The notes under the pieces are model-generated. The model was not told where the DNA came from and ran no database searches. It was given only the letters and a program-made list of their open reading frames with translations. Shown here piece by piece: positions 5,919 through 13,533 of a stretch of DNA of 15,898 bases. The translations under genes were made by a program, and so were the position numbers. This stretch comes from Roseovarius sp. UBA3070 (GTDB lineage: Bacteria; Pseudomonadota; Alphaproteobacteria; Rhodobacterales; Rhodobacteraceae): the NCBI GenBank assembly GCA_002366775.1, contig DFBW01000123.1, positions 1-15,898 on the forward strand, in the 5' to 3' direction. Numbering within the stretch: position 1 is the stretch's first letter; each line of letters opens with the position of its first letter.

Positions 5919-7802
5919 ATGACCCTATCCCGACGCACTGGCGCACGGTTTCAATCCTCAATCTGGCCTGGATTTGTGGATGCAATGACCGGGCTGTTGC
6001 TGGTGCTGATGTTTGTGCTGACCATTTTTATGGTGGTGCAATTTGTGCTGAGCGAAACAATCAGCGGGCAGGAAAGTGAATTAAATGAATTGTCTGCCGA
6101 AGTGGCGGCCTTGGCGCAGGCGTTGGGGTTGGAACAAGATCGGTCCGCCAGTCTGAGCGACCGGGTTGGCACATTGACGACCACATTGGGTGATGCCCGC
6201 ACGCTGCAAGATCAGCAGGCGGCCCTGATCGCCACACTGTCCAACGAGCGTGATGCGCAAGCCTCGCGCATTGCCAGTTTTGAAGAACAGGTCGCCAGCC
6301 TTCTGGCCGAGCGCGACACGGCCTTGGGTACTGTGGCCGATCTGGAAGGGCAAAACGCCACGCTGATGACACAGCAAGAGGCGTTGAACCTTGCTTTGGC
6401 AGGGTTGCGAGATGAAATTGATGTTCAGGTCGAAACCGCCCGACTGGCCGCCGCCAAGCGCGAGGCATTGCAGGCCCTGATCGCCGATTTGGAGGTGCAG
6501 AACGCTGAAGGGCAGACGGCGCAGGCGCTGTTGGAAAGCCAGCTGAGCGATGAGGAAGCCGGTCGTCTTGCCGAAGCCGCCGCCGCCGAGGCCCTGCGTG
6601 AACGCCTTGAAAATGCCGATGCCGAACTGACAGCCATGACTTTGGCGCTGGAGGAAGAGCGGCGCAAAGCAGAAGAAACACTTGCGATGTTGGCGGCAGC
6701 GCAAACCGCAGGGGATGATCTGGATGTGCAATTGGCCGCCGCTTTGCTGGCCGGTGATCAATCATCCACCACCATTGCGGTGCTGCGCGCAGAGCTGGCG
6801 GCCGCCACGGCAGGACAAGAGCTCACGTCTGTCCAATTGAGCGATGTGCAAGCCGCACTGGATGCGGTGATTGCCGAGCTGGCGGCGGCTGAGCAACAAA
6901 TCGCCCGGCTTCTGGCGGAGCAGCAAACTTTGGAAACGATCAAGCTATCAGCTGGCGAGGTGCGCCAACAACTGGCCGCAGCCCTTGCCGCCAAGCTGGC
7001 CGCTGAGCAAGACGCCGCAACCGAGCTGACCAAAGCACAGGAACGCGCCGCCCTTTTGGCACAAGCGCAAACAGCATTGGCCAATCAAAAGGCGATCAGC
7101 ACCGAGGCGCAAGCCCAGCAGGTATTGCTTAATCAACAGGTGGCGGCGCTGCGCCAACAATTGGCCGGGCTTCAGGCGGTGTTGGACGAGGCCAAAGTGC
7201 GCGAGGCGGCCTCGGAAGTGCAGTTGCAGTCACTTGGCAATGACCTGAACACCGCATTGGCCCGTGTGGCTGCTGAACAGCGCCGTCGGGCCGAATTGGA
7301 GGAAGAAAAGCGCAAACTTTTGCAGGCTGAGAAAGAAAACCTAGAGAAATACCGGTCCGAGTTCTTTGGGCGTCTGCGGGATGTTCTGGGCACGCAAGAG
7401 GGCGTGCGGATTGTGGGTGATCGCTTTGTGTTCTCCTCAGAAGTGTTGTTTCCCCCTGGCAAGGCGCGCCTTTCAGCAGAAGGCCAGCGCGAGATTGCCA
7501 AAATCGCGGGCATCCTGCGCAATATTGCAGGTGATATCCCAAGCGAGATCGACTGGGTTCTACAGGTCGATGGCCATACTGATGATGTGCCGATTGTGCG
7601 CGGTGCGGAATTTGCCGATAATTGGGAGCTGAGTCAGGCGCGCGCCTTGTCTGTGGTGCGTTACATGGTTGAATTCCTTGGGCTTCCGCCAAGCCGTTTG
7701 TCGGCCAATGGGTTTGGTCAGTATCAGCCAATTAACCCTGCTGACAGCGCCGAAGCACGCGCCCAAAACCGGCGGATTGAACTGAAATTCACTGAGAAGT
7801 GA
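5919..7802 (+). CDS. MotB-like OmpA-family peptidoglycan-binding protein with long coiled coil
   Basis: This 627-residue protein has three parts. The N-terminus IWPGFVDAMTGLLLVLMF (about 15-32) runs into one membrane helix (about 22-44). Asp21, at its start, matches the essential ion-carrying aspartate of MotB/ExbD/TolR. Residues about 48-485 are almost entirely Ala/Glu/Gln/Leu-rich heptad-like sequence, a very long predicted coiled coil. Residues about 495-625 are an OmpA-like peptidoglycan-binding domain with VDGHTDDVP (HTDD at 553-556), NWELSQARA (568-576), an ANGFGQYQP block and QNRRIELKF near the end. It should sit in the inner membrane with the coiled coil and OmpA domain in the periplasm, gripping the cell wall. 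MotB proteins are usually about half this length. It is co-transcribed with the MotA-like gene. Its last 14 bp overlap the convergent M23 gene. Confidence 0.88.
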   Translation: MTLSRRTGARFQSSIWPGFVDAMTGLLLVLMFVLTIFMVVQFVLSETISGQESELNELSAEVAALAQALGLEQDRSASLSDRVGTLTTTLGDARTLQDQQAALIATLSNERDAQASRIASFEEQVASLLAERDTALGTVADLEGQNATLMTQQEALNLALAGLRDEIDVQVETARLAAAKREALQALIADLEVQNAEGQTAQALLESQLSDEEAGRLAEAAAAEALRERLENADAELTAMTLALEEERRKAEETLAMLAAAQTAGDDLDVQLAAALLAGDQSSTTIAVLRAELAAATAGQELTSVQLSDVQAALDAVIAELAAAEQQIARLLAEQQTLETIKLSAGEVRQQLAAALAAKLAAEQDAATELTKAQERAALLAQAQTALANQKAISTEAQAQQVLLNQQVAALRQQLAGLQAVLDEAKVREAASEVQLQSLGNDLNTALARVAAEQRRRAELEEEKRKLLQAEKENLEKYRSEFFGRLRDVLGTQEGVRIVGDRFVFSSEVLFPPGKARLSAEGQREIAKIAGILRNIAGDIPSEIDWVLQVDGHTDDVPIVRGAEFADNWELSQARALSVVRYMVEFLGLPPSRLSANGFGQYQPINPADSAEARAQNRRIELKFTEK

Positions 7803-8763
7803 CCGTGATATCTGCGTGGCGCCAGGCAATCAACGTGCCATTGCGTTCCAGGCGGACAACGCCGCGATATGTGCCTGTCGGCCATCCATCGGGCGGGGCT
7901 TTGCGGCCATAAGCGCGGAACAGTTGGTTTTTGGGGTCTTTCAACAGGATCTGTTTGCTGAAGATCACGCCCTCCGGGCCAGTGGTGGTCAGGGTGAGTG
8001 TATCGCCGCTTTCAGCATAAAAGACATGGCCATAGAGCACCAATGGCTGGTCAGGCTGGGTGTCATCTGCACGGGCCGTACCTGATTTTATATCCGCAAA
8101 ATCAGGCACCTGCGTTGTCATCCCGGCGGTGAACAATCCTGCGCGATGGTGTGCGGGCGTGGTCGCCCAGAGGGTAGCGCCGCTCGCACCACAAGTGGCC
8201 CCGCTGGGTGGGTTGGGCTGAAACGGGTCGACCACCTTTCCATCCTTTAGAACGGATATGTGCAAATGGGGGATATTGGTCAGCCCGCTGAGGCCCACAA
8301 GGCCAAGTGTATCACCCGCTGCCACCTGATCACCGTTGTGTACGGTGATTGATCCTTGTCGCATATGGCAATACAGCGTTTGCCAGCCATCGCCGTGGTC
8401 AATGCGCACCGCGTTGCCACATTCGCGGCCTTTGGTTGCCTCGCGTGTTGCGGCGGTAACGGCCATATCCTCAACCCCGTCGCGCATGGCAGCGATTGTA
8501 CCGGGGGCGGCGGCGAGGACATCTACGCCGCGATCCATCATGGCGAAGTCCTGCAAAACGATATCGGTGCCGCGATGCCCATCCCGTGTTTTAAGGCCAC
8601 AGGTGAAATCGGTTTTATCGGGGCCGGGGTCGCTATCGACATAGTCTTCGATGTAGCAGGTTTTGCCCTGTTCACAGTCCAGAGGCCAAACGAGTTCAGG
8701 CGGCCCGCCGTGGGCCGCCTGTGCGAAAAGTACCAGAGCTGCAACGTGGGTTGCCAGCTGCAT
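7789..8763 (-). CDS. M23-family metallopeptidase, periplasmic
   Basis: This 324-residue protein has a likely signal peptide (about residues 1-19, ending AQAAHG). The LytM/M23 zinc endopeptidase domain has all its key residues: GHRGTDI gives His63 and Asp67, YCHM gives His133, and PHLHIS gives His166 and His168. Such enzymes cut peptide cross-bridges or stems in peptidoglycan. A C-terminal region of about 130 residues (from about 195) looks beta-rich and is not recognised. Cysteines at 30, 36, 55, 115, 132 and 191 suggest disulfides. The start ATG overlaps the clpA stop by one base (TGATG) and has no good ribosome-binding site of its own, so translation is probably coupled to clpA. Its 3' end overlaps the convergent MotB-like gene by 14 bp. 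An intact metal site implies an active hydrolase rather than an EnvC-type regulator. Confidence 0.87.
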   Translation of the reverse strand: MQLATHVAALVLFAQAAHGGPPELVWPLDCEQGKTCYIEDYVDSDPGPDKTDFTCGLKTRDGHRGTDIVLQDFAMMDRGVDVLAAAPGTIAAMRDGVEDMAVTAATREATKGRECGNAVRIDHGDGWQTLYCHMRQGSITVHNGDQVAAGDTLGLVGLSGLTNIPHLHISVLKDGKVVDPFQPNPPSGATCGASGATLWATTPAHHRAGLFTAGMTTQVPDFADIKSGTARADDTQPDQPLVLYGHVFYAESGDTLTLTTTGPEGVIFSKQILLKDPKNQLFRAYGRKAPPDGWPTGTYRGVVRLERNGTLIAWRHADITVTSQ

Positions 8764-11099
8764 CAGTCTGCCGTCAGCAGAGGGGGCTTTTTCTTACCGC
8801 TGATGCGAGGGCGCTCGGGGCCTTCCATCTTGAGGTCGATCTTGCCATCCTTGATGCCAACCTTGACCAGCCCACCCTTGGTCAGTTTGCCAAACAGCAG
8901 TTCTTCGGCCAGAGGTTTTTTGATGTATTCCTGGATCACACGGCCCAGCGGGCGCGCGCCCATCTTATCATCATAGCCCTTTTCAGCCAGCCATTCGGCG
9001 GCGGGTTTGGTCAGTTCGATCACCACGTTGCGATCCATCAATTGCGCTTCAAGTTGCAGCACAAATTTCTCAACCACTTGTAGGATCACATCCTTGGGCA
9101 GAGGTGAGAAGCTGATCACCGCATCCAGACGGTTGCGGAATTCGGGTGTAAACGTGCGTTCAATCGCGGCGGTGTCTTCACCTTCACGGCGGTCCCGGCC
9201 AAAGCCGATGGCCGATTTAGCCTGTTCTGCTGCGCCCGCGTTTGAGGTCATGATCAGCACGACATTGCGAAAATTCACGGTGCGTCCGTTGTGATCGGTC
9301 AGATTGCCGTGGTCCATCACCTGCAACAGAATGTTGAACACATCCGGATGCGCTTTTTCGATCTCATCCAGCAGCAGAACGCAATGGGGGTGTTGATCGA
9401 CACCATCCGTCAGCAGTCCGCCCTGATCAAAGCCAACATAACCGGGAGGCGCCCCAATCAGGCGTGAAACCGCGTGTTTCTCCATGTATTCGGACATATC
9501 AAATCGCAAAAGCTCCACACCCAGCGAATCCGCCAGTTGTTTGGCCACTTCGGTTTTGCCCACACCTGTTGGCCCGGCAAACAAGTAGTTGCCGATAGGT
9601 TTTTCAGGCTCGCGCAGGCCAGCCCGCGACAGTTTGATTGCACTGGACAGCGCATCAATTGCCTTGTCCTGGCCAAAGACCACCCGCTTGAGCGATTTTT
9701 CCAGATCCTTGAGAACCTGCGCATCATCCTTGGTGACGTTCTTGGGTGGAATGCGGGCGATTTTGGCGACCACATCCTCGATTTCCTTGACGCCAATGGA
9801 TTTGCGACGCTTGGAGGCGGCCACCAAATGTTGTGCGGCACCGGCTTCGTCAATCACATCAATCGCCTTATCGGGCAATTTGCGGTCATTGATATATCGT
9901 GCCGACAGGTCCACCGCTGCCTTTATGGCGTCATTGGTGTATTTGACCGAATGGTGGTCTTCAAAATAGGGTTTCAGCCCTTTGAGAATTTTCACCGCAT
10001 CTTCAACAGTGGGTTCGGCCACGTCGATTTTCTGGAACCGGCGGCTGAGCGCGCGGTCCTTTTCGAAGTGCTGGCGGAATTCCTTATAGGTGGTCGATCC
10101 CATGCAACGCAGCTTGCCACCTTGCAACGCGGGTTTCAGCAGGTTTGATGCATCCATCGCCCCCCCAGATGTGGCCCCGGCGCCAATGACCGTGTGAATT
10201 TCGTCGATGAACAGAACCGCATCGGGATGATCTTCCAATTCGGTGACCACGGCTTTCAAACGCTCTTCAAAATCACCGCGATAGCGGGTGCCAGCCAGCA
10301 ATGCGCCCATATCGAGCGAGAAGATTGTGGTGCGCGACAGCACCTCAGGCGTTTCACCATGAATAACCTTATTGGCAAGGCCCTCGGCAATGGCTGTTTT
10401 ACCAACGCCGGGATCACCCACTAGCAATGGATTGTTCTTGCGGCGACGACACAGCACCTGAATGCAGCGTTCAACCTCCTGATCGCGGCCAATCAACGGG
10501 TCAATATCACCTGCACGGGCCTTCTCATTCAGGTCCACGCAATATTTGGCCAAGGCGGATTCGCCTGCTTCTACGGCATCGCTTTCCAGATCGGGGCGGC
10601 CAAATTTCTCATCCGGTTCGTCCGAGCCTGAGACCGAGCGGCTTTCGCCAAATGCAGGGTTTTTGGCCACGCCATGGGCAATGAAATTCACCGCATCATA
10701 ACGGGTCATATCCTGTTCCTGAAGGAAATAGGCGGCGTTTGATTCACGCTCGGCAAAGATTGCAACCAGCACGTTGGCGCCGGTCACTTCGGTGCGCCCC
10801 GAGGATTGCACATGAATCGCGGCACGCTGGATTACGCGCTGGAAGGCGGCGGTGGGCACTGCTTCGGAGCCTTCGATATCGGTGACCAGATTGGCCAGAT
10901 CATCATCGATGAAGTCGACCAGGGTGGTGCGCAAATCTTCTGCATCGACGTTGCAAGCCTTTAAGACGCGGGACGCGTCCGGCTCATCAATCAGCGCCAG
11001 AAGCAGATGTTCCAACGTTGCGAATTCGTGTTGGCGGGCATTGGCCAGCGCCAAAGCTGCATGGATTGCCTGCTCGAGTGTCGTTGAGAATGAAGGCAC
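8763..11099 (-). CDS. clpA: ATP-dependent Clp protease ATP-binding subunit ClpA
   Basis: ClpA is the hexameric AAA+ unfoldase that feeds substrates to ClpP and, with ClpS, degrades N-end-rule proteins. The product is 778 residues. The N-terminal double Clp repeat (about 1-150) begins [21 protein letters not shown] domain 1 has GDPGVGKT (228-235) and LFIDE (296-300). Domain 2 has GPTGVGKT (509-516) and LLLDE (575-579). IGF at 631-633 is the ClpP-docking loop, which separates ClpA from ClpB. The GTG at 11099 is chosen because GGAAGGAG lies 8 nt upstream and the family begins MPSFS; an in-frame TTG at 11117 would include the ribosome-binding site itself. No clpS gene is next to it. It lies 155 nt downstream of gloB on the same strand and is coupled to the M23 gene. 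Confidence 0.97.
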   Translation of the reverse strand: MPSFSTTLEQAIHAALALANARQHEFATLEHLLLALIDEPDASRVLKACNVDAEDLRTTLVDFIDDDLANLVTDIEGSEAVPTAAFQRVIQRAAIHVQSSGRTEVTGANVLVAIFAERESNAAYFLQEQDMTRYDAVNFIAHGVAKNPAFGESRSVSGSDEPDEKFGRPDLESDAVEAGESALAKYCVDLNEKARAGDIDPLIGRDQEVERCIQVLCRRRKNNPLLVGDPGVGKTAIAEGLANKVIHGETPEVLSRTTIFSLDMGALLAGTRYRGDFEERLKAVVTELEDHPDAVLFIDEIHTVIGAGATSGGAMDASNLLKPALQGGKLRCMGSTTYKEFRQHFEKDRALSRRFQKIDVAEPTVEDAVKILKGLKPYFEDHHSVKYTNDAIKAAVDLSARYINDRKLPDKAIDVIDEAGAAQHLVAASKRRKSIGVKEIEDVVAKIARIPPKNVTKDDAQVLKDLEKSLKRVVFGQDKAIDALSSAIKLSRAGLREPEKPIGNYLFAGPTGVGKTEVAKQLADSLGVELLRFDMSEYMEKHAVSRLIGAPPGYVGFDQGGLLTDGVDQHPHCVLLLDEIEKAHPDVFNILLQVMDHGNLTDHNGRTVNFRNVVLIMTSNAGAAEQAKSAIGFGRDRREGEDTAAIERTFTPEFRNRLDAVISFSPLPKDVILQVVEKFVLQLEAQLMDRNVVIELTKPAAEWLAEKGYDDKMGARPLGRVIQEYIKKPLAEELLFGKLTKGGLVKVGIKDGKIDLKMEGPERPRISGKKKPPLLTAD

Positions 11100-11107
11100 G
11101 TTTGGTG

Positions 11108-11115
11108 CTCCTTCC
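11108..11115 (-). promoter_or_regulatory. Ribosome-binding site fixing the clpA GTG start
   Basis: On the reverse strand GGAAGGAG ends exactly 8 nt before the GTG at 11099. This strong Shine-Dalgarno sequence supports the GTG start over the upstream in-frame TTG. Confidence 0.75.
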
Positions 11116-11135
11116 AAATCTTGCTGCTCTGTGTC

Positions 11136-11182
11136 GGGCCGATGTTGGCCTGATACTATTAAAGTTTGGTCGATATCGGCCC
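11136..11182 (-). promoter_or_regulatory. 8-bp inverted repeat in the clpA leader
   Basis: GGGCCGAT (11136-11143) and ATCGGCCC (11175-11182) are exact reverse complements separated by 31 nt, in the 155-nt gap between gloB and clpA. It could be an operator pair or an mRNA leader hairpin. CTTGAA on the reverse strand (plus positions 11186-11191) just upstream resembles a heat-shock -35, but I found no convincing matching -10. Confidence 0.3.
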
Positions 11183-11254
11183 TGCTTCAAGGCCTTTTTG
11201 GGTTTTGGTGTTCACATTTTTTGGCAATTGTGCCGTTTTCGTTGTTTTTGCGGT

Positions 11255-12022
11255 TCAAAACCTGTCTTTTCGGGCGCGAATTTCTGTAAATACGTCGACT
11301 GGCTCAGAATTTTGCATTCCCAGATGGGCTTGAATGGCCGGGTCAGAGGCGCGCAAAAAAGGATTTGTCGCCAATTCTTCGGACAAGAGAGAGGGCACCG
11401 TAGGCTGGTTTTTTGCACGGGCCGCCGTCACCGCCTCTGCCCTTGAGATAAGGGCCTGGTTGTCGGGGTCAATGGTCAGGGCAAATTTAGCGTTGCTTTG
11501 GGTGTATTCATGGCCAGAACATACGGTTGTGTCACCGGGCAGGGCGGCCAGTTTTGCAAGGCTTGAGTACATTTGCGAGGGCGTGCCCTCAAACAGCCGC
11601 CCGCAGCCCAACGCCATCAGGCTGTCGGCGGTGAAAACAAGTTTGCTGTCGGGGAAATGAATGGCGATGTGGCCCACAGTGTGGCCCGAGACATCTATCA
11701 CATGGCCCGTTTCAGTACCGATGGTTATGGTGTCGCCTTCCTTCACCGCAAGGTCAAGAGGGGGCAAGCGATGTGCATCGGCTGCGGCCCCAATCACCTG
11801 GGCGGGGGCTTTGGCCAATAAATCTTCCACGCCATCAATATGATCATAATGGTGGTGGGTCAGCAGGATGTGGCTCAGTGTCCAGCCCTGTTGATCAAGG
11901 GCGTCCAAGATCGGGCCGACTTCGGGCACATCCACCACGGCGGTTTGGCCTGTCGTGGGATCATGGATCAGATAGGCATAATTGTCGGACAGACAGGGAA
12001 TGGTCATCAGGTGTAAGGACAT
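11255..12022 (-). CDS. gloB: Hydroxyacylglutathione hydrolase (glyoxalase II)
   Basis: This 255-residue metallo-beta-lactamase-fold enzyme hydrolyses S-lactoylglutathione to lactate and glutathione, the second step of methylglyoxal detoxification. The binuclear metal site is complete: THHHYDH at 55-61 gives His56, His58, Asp60 and His61, SGHTVGH gives His114, TADS gives Asp133, and SGHEYT gives His171. The C-terminal RARKDRF is the glutathione-binding R-x-x-K-D-type tail. The ATG at 12022 is chosen because the protein then begins MSLHLMTIPCLSDNYAY, the standard start, with a GGGAAAG element upstream. An in-frame extension to 12103 would cross the divergent promoter region. It is divergent from the methyltransferase-like gene 63 nt away, and clpA follows on the same strand. 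Confidence 0.94.
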   Translation of the reverse strand: MSLHLMTIPCLSDNYAYLIHDPTTGQTAVVDVPEVGPILDALDQQGWTLSHILLTHHHYDHIDGVEDLLAKAPAQVIGAAADAHRLPPLDLAVKEGDTITIGTETGHVIDVSGHTVGHIAIHFPDSKLVFTADSLMALGCGRLFEGTPSQMYSSLAKLAALPGDTTVCSGHEYTQSNAKFALTIDPDNQALISRAEAVTAARAKNQPTVPSLLSEELATNPFLRASDPAIQAHLGMQNSEPVDVFTEIRARKDRF

Positions 12023-12048
12023 GGTGCTTTCCCTTTCATCAGTTTCAG

Positions 12049-12067
12049 CTAGGGTCGACAGTGACCC
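12049..12067. promoter_or_regulatory. Dyad and -10-like octamer in the gloB/methyltransferase spacer
   Basis: GGGTC (12052-12056) and GACCC (12063-12067) form a short dyad with a 6-nt centre, in the 63-nt spacer between two divergent genes. The left arm overlaps CTAGGGTC (12049-12056), the same octamer as in the proposed MotA/MotB-like promoter, whose TAGGGT would lie about 30 nt before the methyltransferase ATG. The -35 here (CTTTCC) is weak. The dyad may be an operator controlling one or both genes. Confidence 0.3.
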
Positions 12068-12085
12068 AACTGCGCAGGCTGTGCA

Positions 12086-12826
12086 ATGTATCTTGATGTG
12101 CAAGATCTGAGGAATTTCTATTATCGCAGCGCGCTGGGCCGCGCGGCGCAGAAAACCGTGCGTGAAGAAGTGCTGAAGCTTTGGCCCGAAGCCAAGGGTC
12201 AGACCGTTGCGGGCTTTGGTTTTGCCGTGCCGTTTTTGCGGCCTTATCTGGCGGATGCACGGCGGGTGATTGGGTTAATGCCAGGGCCACAGGGCGTGAT
12301 CAGCTGGCCGCAGGGCATGCCCAATGTCTCGGTTTTGGTTGAAGAAACCATGTGGCCGCTGGAAACTGGCCATGTGGACAAGCTGTTGCTTACGCATGGG
12401 CTTGAAACGTCCGAGCAGCCTTCGGCCTTGCTGGAGGAATGCTGGCGGGTGCTGGGGCCGGGTGGTTCGGTGCTGTTTGTGGTGCCAAACCGGGCGGGGC
12501 TGTGGTCACGCTCGGACAAAACGCCTTTTGGGCACGGACGGCCCTACACGCAATCGCAGCTGGAAAATCAGCTTAAGGCCCATAACTTTCTGCCAGAGCG
12601 GCACCGCACCACATTGTATCAACCGCCCTCAGACAGGCGATTCTGGCGCAAGACAGCCGGCATGTGGGAGAGCCTCGGAGGGCGCCTCAGCGTGGTGGCT
12701 GCGGGGGGGGTGTTGCTGGTTGAAGCCTCAAAGCGGGTCCAGGCGCCAAGCGGTCCGGGGCTGCGGGAAACTGTGCGCAAACCACTTGAGGTGCTCAGAC
12801 CCAAGCCCGAAGCAAAGCCGGTTTAA
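12086..12826 (+). CDS. Class I SAM-dependent methyltransferase-like protein
   Basis: This 246-residue protein has the outline of a small class I (type 11) methyltransferase. Evidence is the late-motif region [19 protein letters not shown] (about 118-136), typical of motif III/post-motif III, preceded by [10 protein letters not shown]. Motif I is degenerate: [11 protein letters not shown] (41-51) replaces the usual acidic, glycine-rich DxGxGxG. The start [22 protein letters not shown] and the ATG at 12086 are convincing although the ribosome-binding site is weak. The last ~60 residues are basic and proline-rich. The substrate is unknown. It is divergent from gloB, and its TAA overlaps the TAA of the convergent VanZ-like gene. 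The weak motif I leaves open a non-catalytic role. Confidence 0.75.
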   Translation: MYLDVQDLRNFYYRSALGRAAQKTVREEVLKLWPEAKGQTVAGFGFAVPFLRPYLADARRVIGLMPGPQGVISWPQGMPNVSVLVEETMWPLETGHVDKLLLTHGLETSEQPSALLEECWRVLGPGGSVLFVVPNRAGLWSRSDKTPFGHGRPYTQSQLENQLKAHNFLPERHRTTLYQPPSDRRFWRKTAGMWESLGGRLSVVAAGGVLLVEASKRVQAPSGPGLRETVRKPLEVLRPKPEAKPV

Positions 12827-13152
12827 CCCCGGCGCGCGCGCATCTGCCCCGGCACAAGCCCGATGGCAATACCAACCGCGTCGGCCAGCAAATCCGCCCA
12901 TTCAGCTGAGCGGCTGACGATGGGCTGCAAAAGCTCGATCATGCCACCATAGCCCAGGGCCGCTATGGCCAAAACCGCCCACCAGCCGGGCCGCACCCAG
13001 CTCAAGGGCAGGACCAGTAAGGCAAAAGCGATGGCATGCAGCAGTTTGTCACTCACTGGCAAGGGCGCGCCATCACCGGGAGGGGACAGAGTGCCAAGCG
13101 CGATGACGCAGGCCACAACGAGGGTCAGCAATACGGCAGAGGTGGTTTTCAT
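12823..13152 (-). CDS. VanZ-like family membrane protein
   Basis: This 109-residue protein is mostly hydrophobic, with about four membrane segments (roughly 5-22, 37-53, 56-72 and 88-102). It carries the VanZ-family pattern: DKLLHAIAF at 35-43, Glu73 with QP at 76-77, Arg81, and [11 protein letters not shown] at 84-94. VanZ gives low-level teicoplanin resistance in Gram-positive bacteria. Short homologues in alphaproteobacteria have no settled function, so resistance should not be assumed. The ATG at 13152 has only a weak ribosome-binding site. It is convergent with the methyltransferase-like gene, sharing TTAA at their ends. Confidence 0.82.
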   Translation of the reverse strand: MKTTSAVLLTLVVACVIALGTLSPPGDGAPLPVSDKLLHAIAFALLVLPLSWVRPGWWAVLAIAALGYGGMIELLQPIVSRSAEWADLLADAVGIAIGLVPGQMRARRG

Positions 13153-13404
13153 TTTAACACACTTTATTCAGGGAAACATTCACTGCGCGGTACAGCAAGA
13201 CCCGACCCGAGAAAAGCCCAGCTGCGATTCAGGCGCAGACCGAGGAGAATTTGCTGATTGCGCTAACGAAAGGGGGCGGGAATCGCCAAAAACACACTCA
13301 AACGTGAACTTTTTCGATGTCCAAAAGTGGTGCATTCGGTCGCAGTGCAATTAAGCGATTGAAAACAAGCAATTTTACTTCGAAGAGACGCGCACCCAAG
13401 CGGC

Positions 13405-13433
13405 TTGCTAGGTTGCGAAGGCTCTGCTACACC
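13405..13433 (+). promoter_or_regulatory. Candidate promoter of the atp operon
   Basis: TTGCTA (13405-13410) and TACACC (13428-13433) are 17 nt apart and lie about 100 nt upstream of the atpH start. The match to sigma-70 consensus is moderate (four of six and three of six). It is the best-spaced pair I could find in this gap. Confidence 0.35.
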
Positions 13434-13521
13434 CCGCTCGAAATTGGGTGTTTTGTGTATCTTAATGCCTCCAAACGCTCTCGGATCCGTGAAAATTCAT
13501 GGCCAACCGAGACCAAAAATC

Positions 13522-13527
13522 GGAAGG
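13522..13527 (+). promoter_or_regulatory. Ribosome-binding site fixing the atpH GTG start
   Basis: GGAAGG is 6 nt before the GTG at 13534 and directly abuts an alternative in-frame GTG at 13528. The spacing therefore favours 13534, which also gives the usual SEPASISSGIA start. Confidence 0.65.
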
Positions 13528-13533
13528 GTGGAC

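Larger units (their letters stand above)
13153..13533. other. Intergenic region upstream of the ATP synthase operon
   Basis: This 381-nt gap between the divergent VanZ-like and atpH genes holds no convincing protein gene. CTGCG (13222-13226) and CGCAG (13234-13238) form a small hairpin with a GATTC (GANTC, CcrM-type) site between them. GCGATTC near 13225 is matched by GAATCGC near 13280. A TTG-started 18-codon frame near 13251 follows GAGGAG too closely to be persuasive. The region should contain the VanZ-like promoter on the reverse strand, for which I see no clear match, and the atp promoter. Confidence 0.5.

Noticed and set aside
6061..6765. Long reverse-strand open frames inside the MotB-like gene
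   Set aside because: They mirror the repetitive Ala/Glu/Gln-rich coding sequence, have no domain-like features and lack ribosome-binding sites.
4701..7802. Zorya anti-phage system (ZorA/ZorB)
   Set aside because: The pair resembles ZorA/ZorB in topology, but no ZorC, ZorD or ZorE-like gene is adjacent, the surroundings are core genes, and the long coiled coil is in the MotB-like protein rather than the MotA-like tail.
9474..10148. Forward-strand open frames inside clpA
   Set aside because: They are shadows of a strongly conserved gene on the other strand and have no recognisable content.
11100..11117. TTG start for ClpA
   Set aside because: The extra codons contain the Shine-Dalgarno sequence that serves the GTG at 11099.
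12023..12103. N-terminal extension of GloB
   Set aside because: It would cover the whole divergent spacer and overlap the methyltransferase-like start. The family begins at the 12022 ATG.
12823..13152. Glycopeptide resistance gene
   Set aside because: VanZ-like domain proteins are common in Gram-negative bacteria without resistance roles, and no other van gene is present.
13251..13310. Short leader-peptide frame starting with TTG after GAGGAG
   Set aside because: The spacing from GAGGAG to TTG is only about 3 nt, the start codon is weak and the 18-residue peptide resembles nothing I recognise.
13405..13533. Longer AtpH reading frame
   Set aside because: The upstream codons are not delta-like and would overlap the candidate promoter. 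GGAAGG at 13522 fixes the GTG at 13534.
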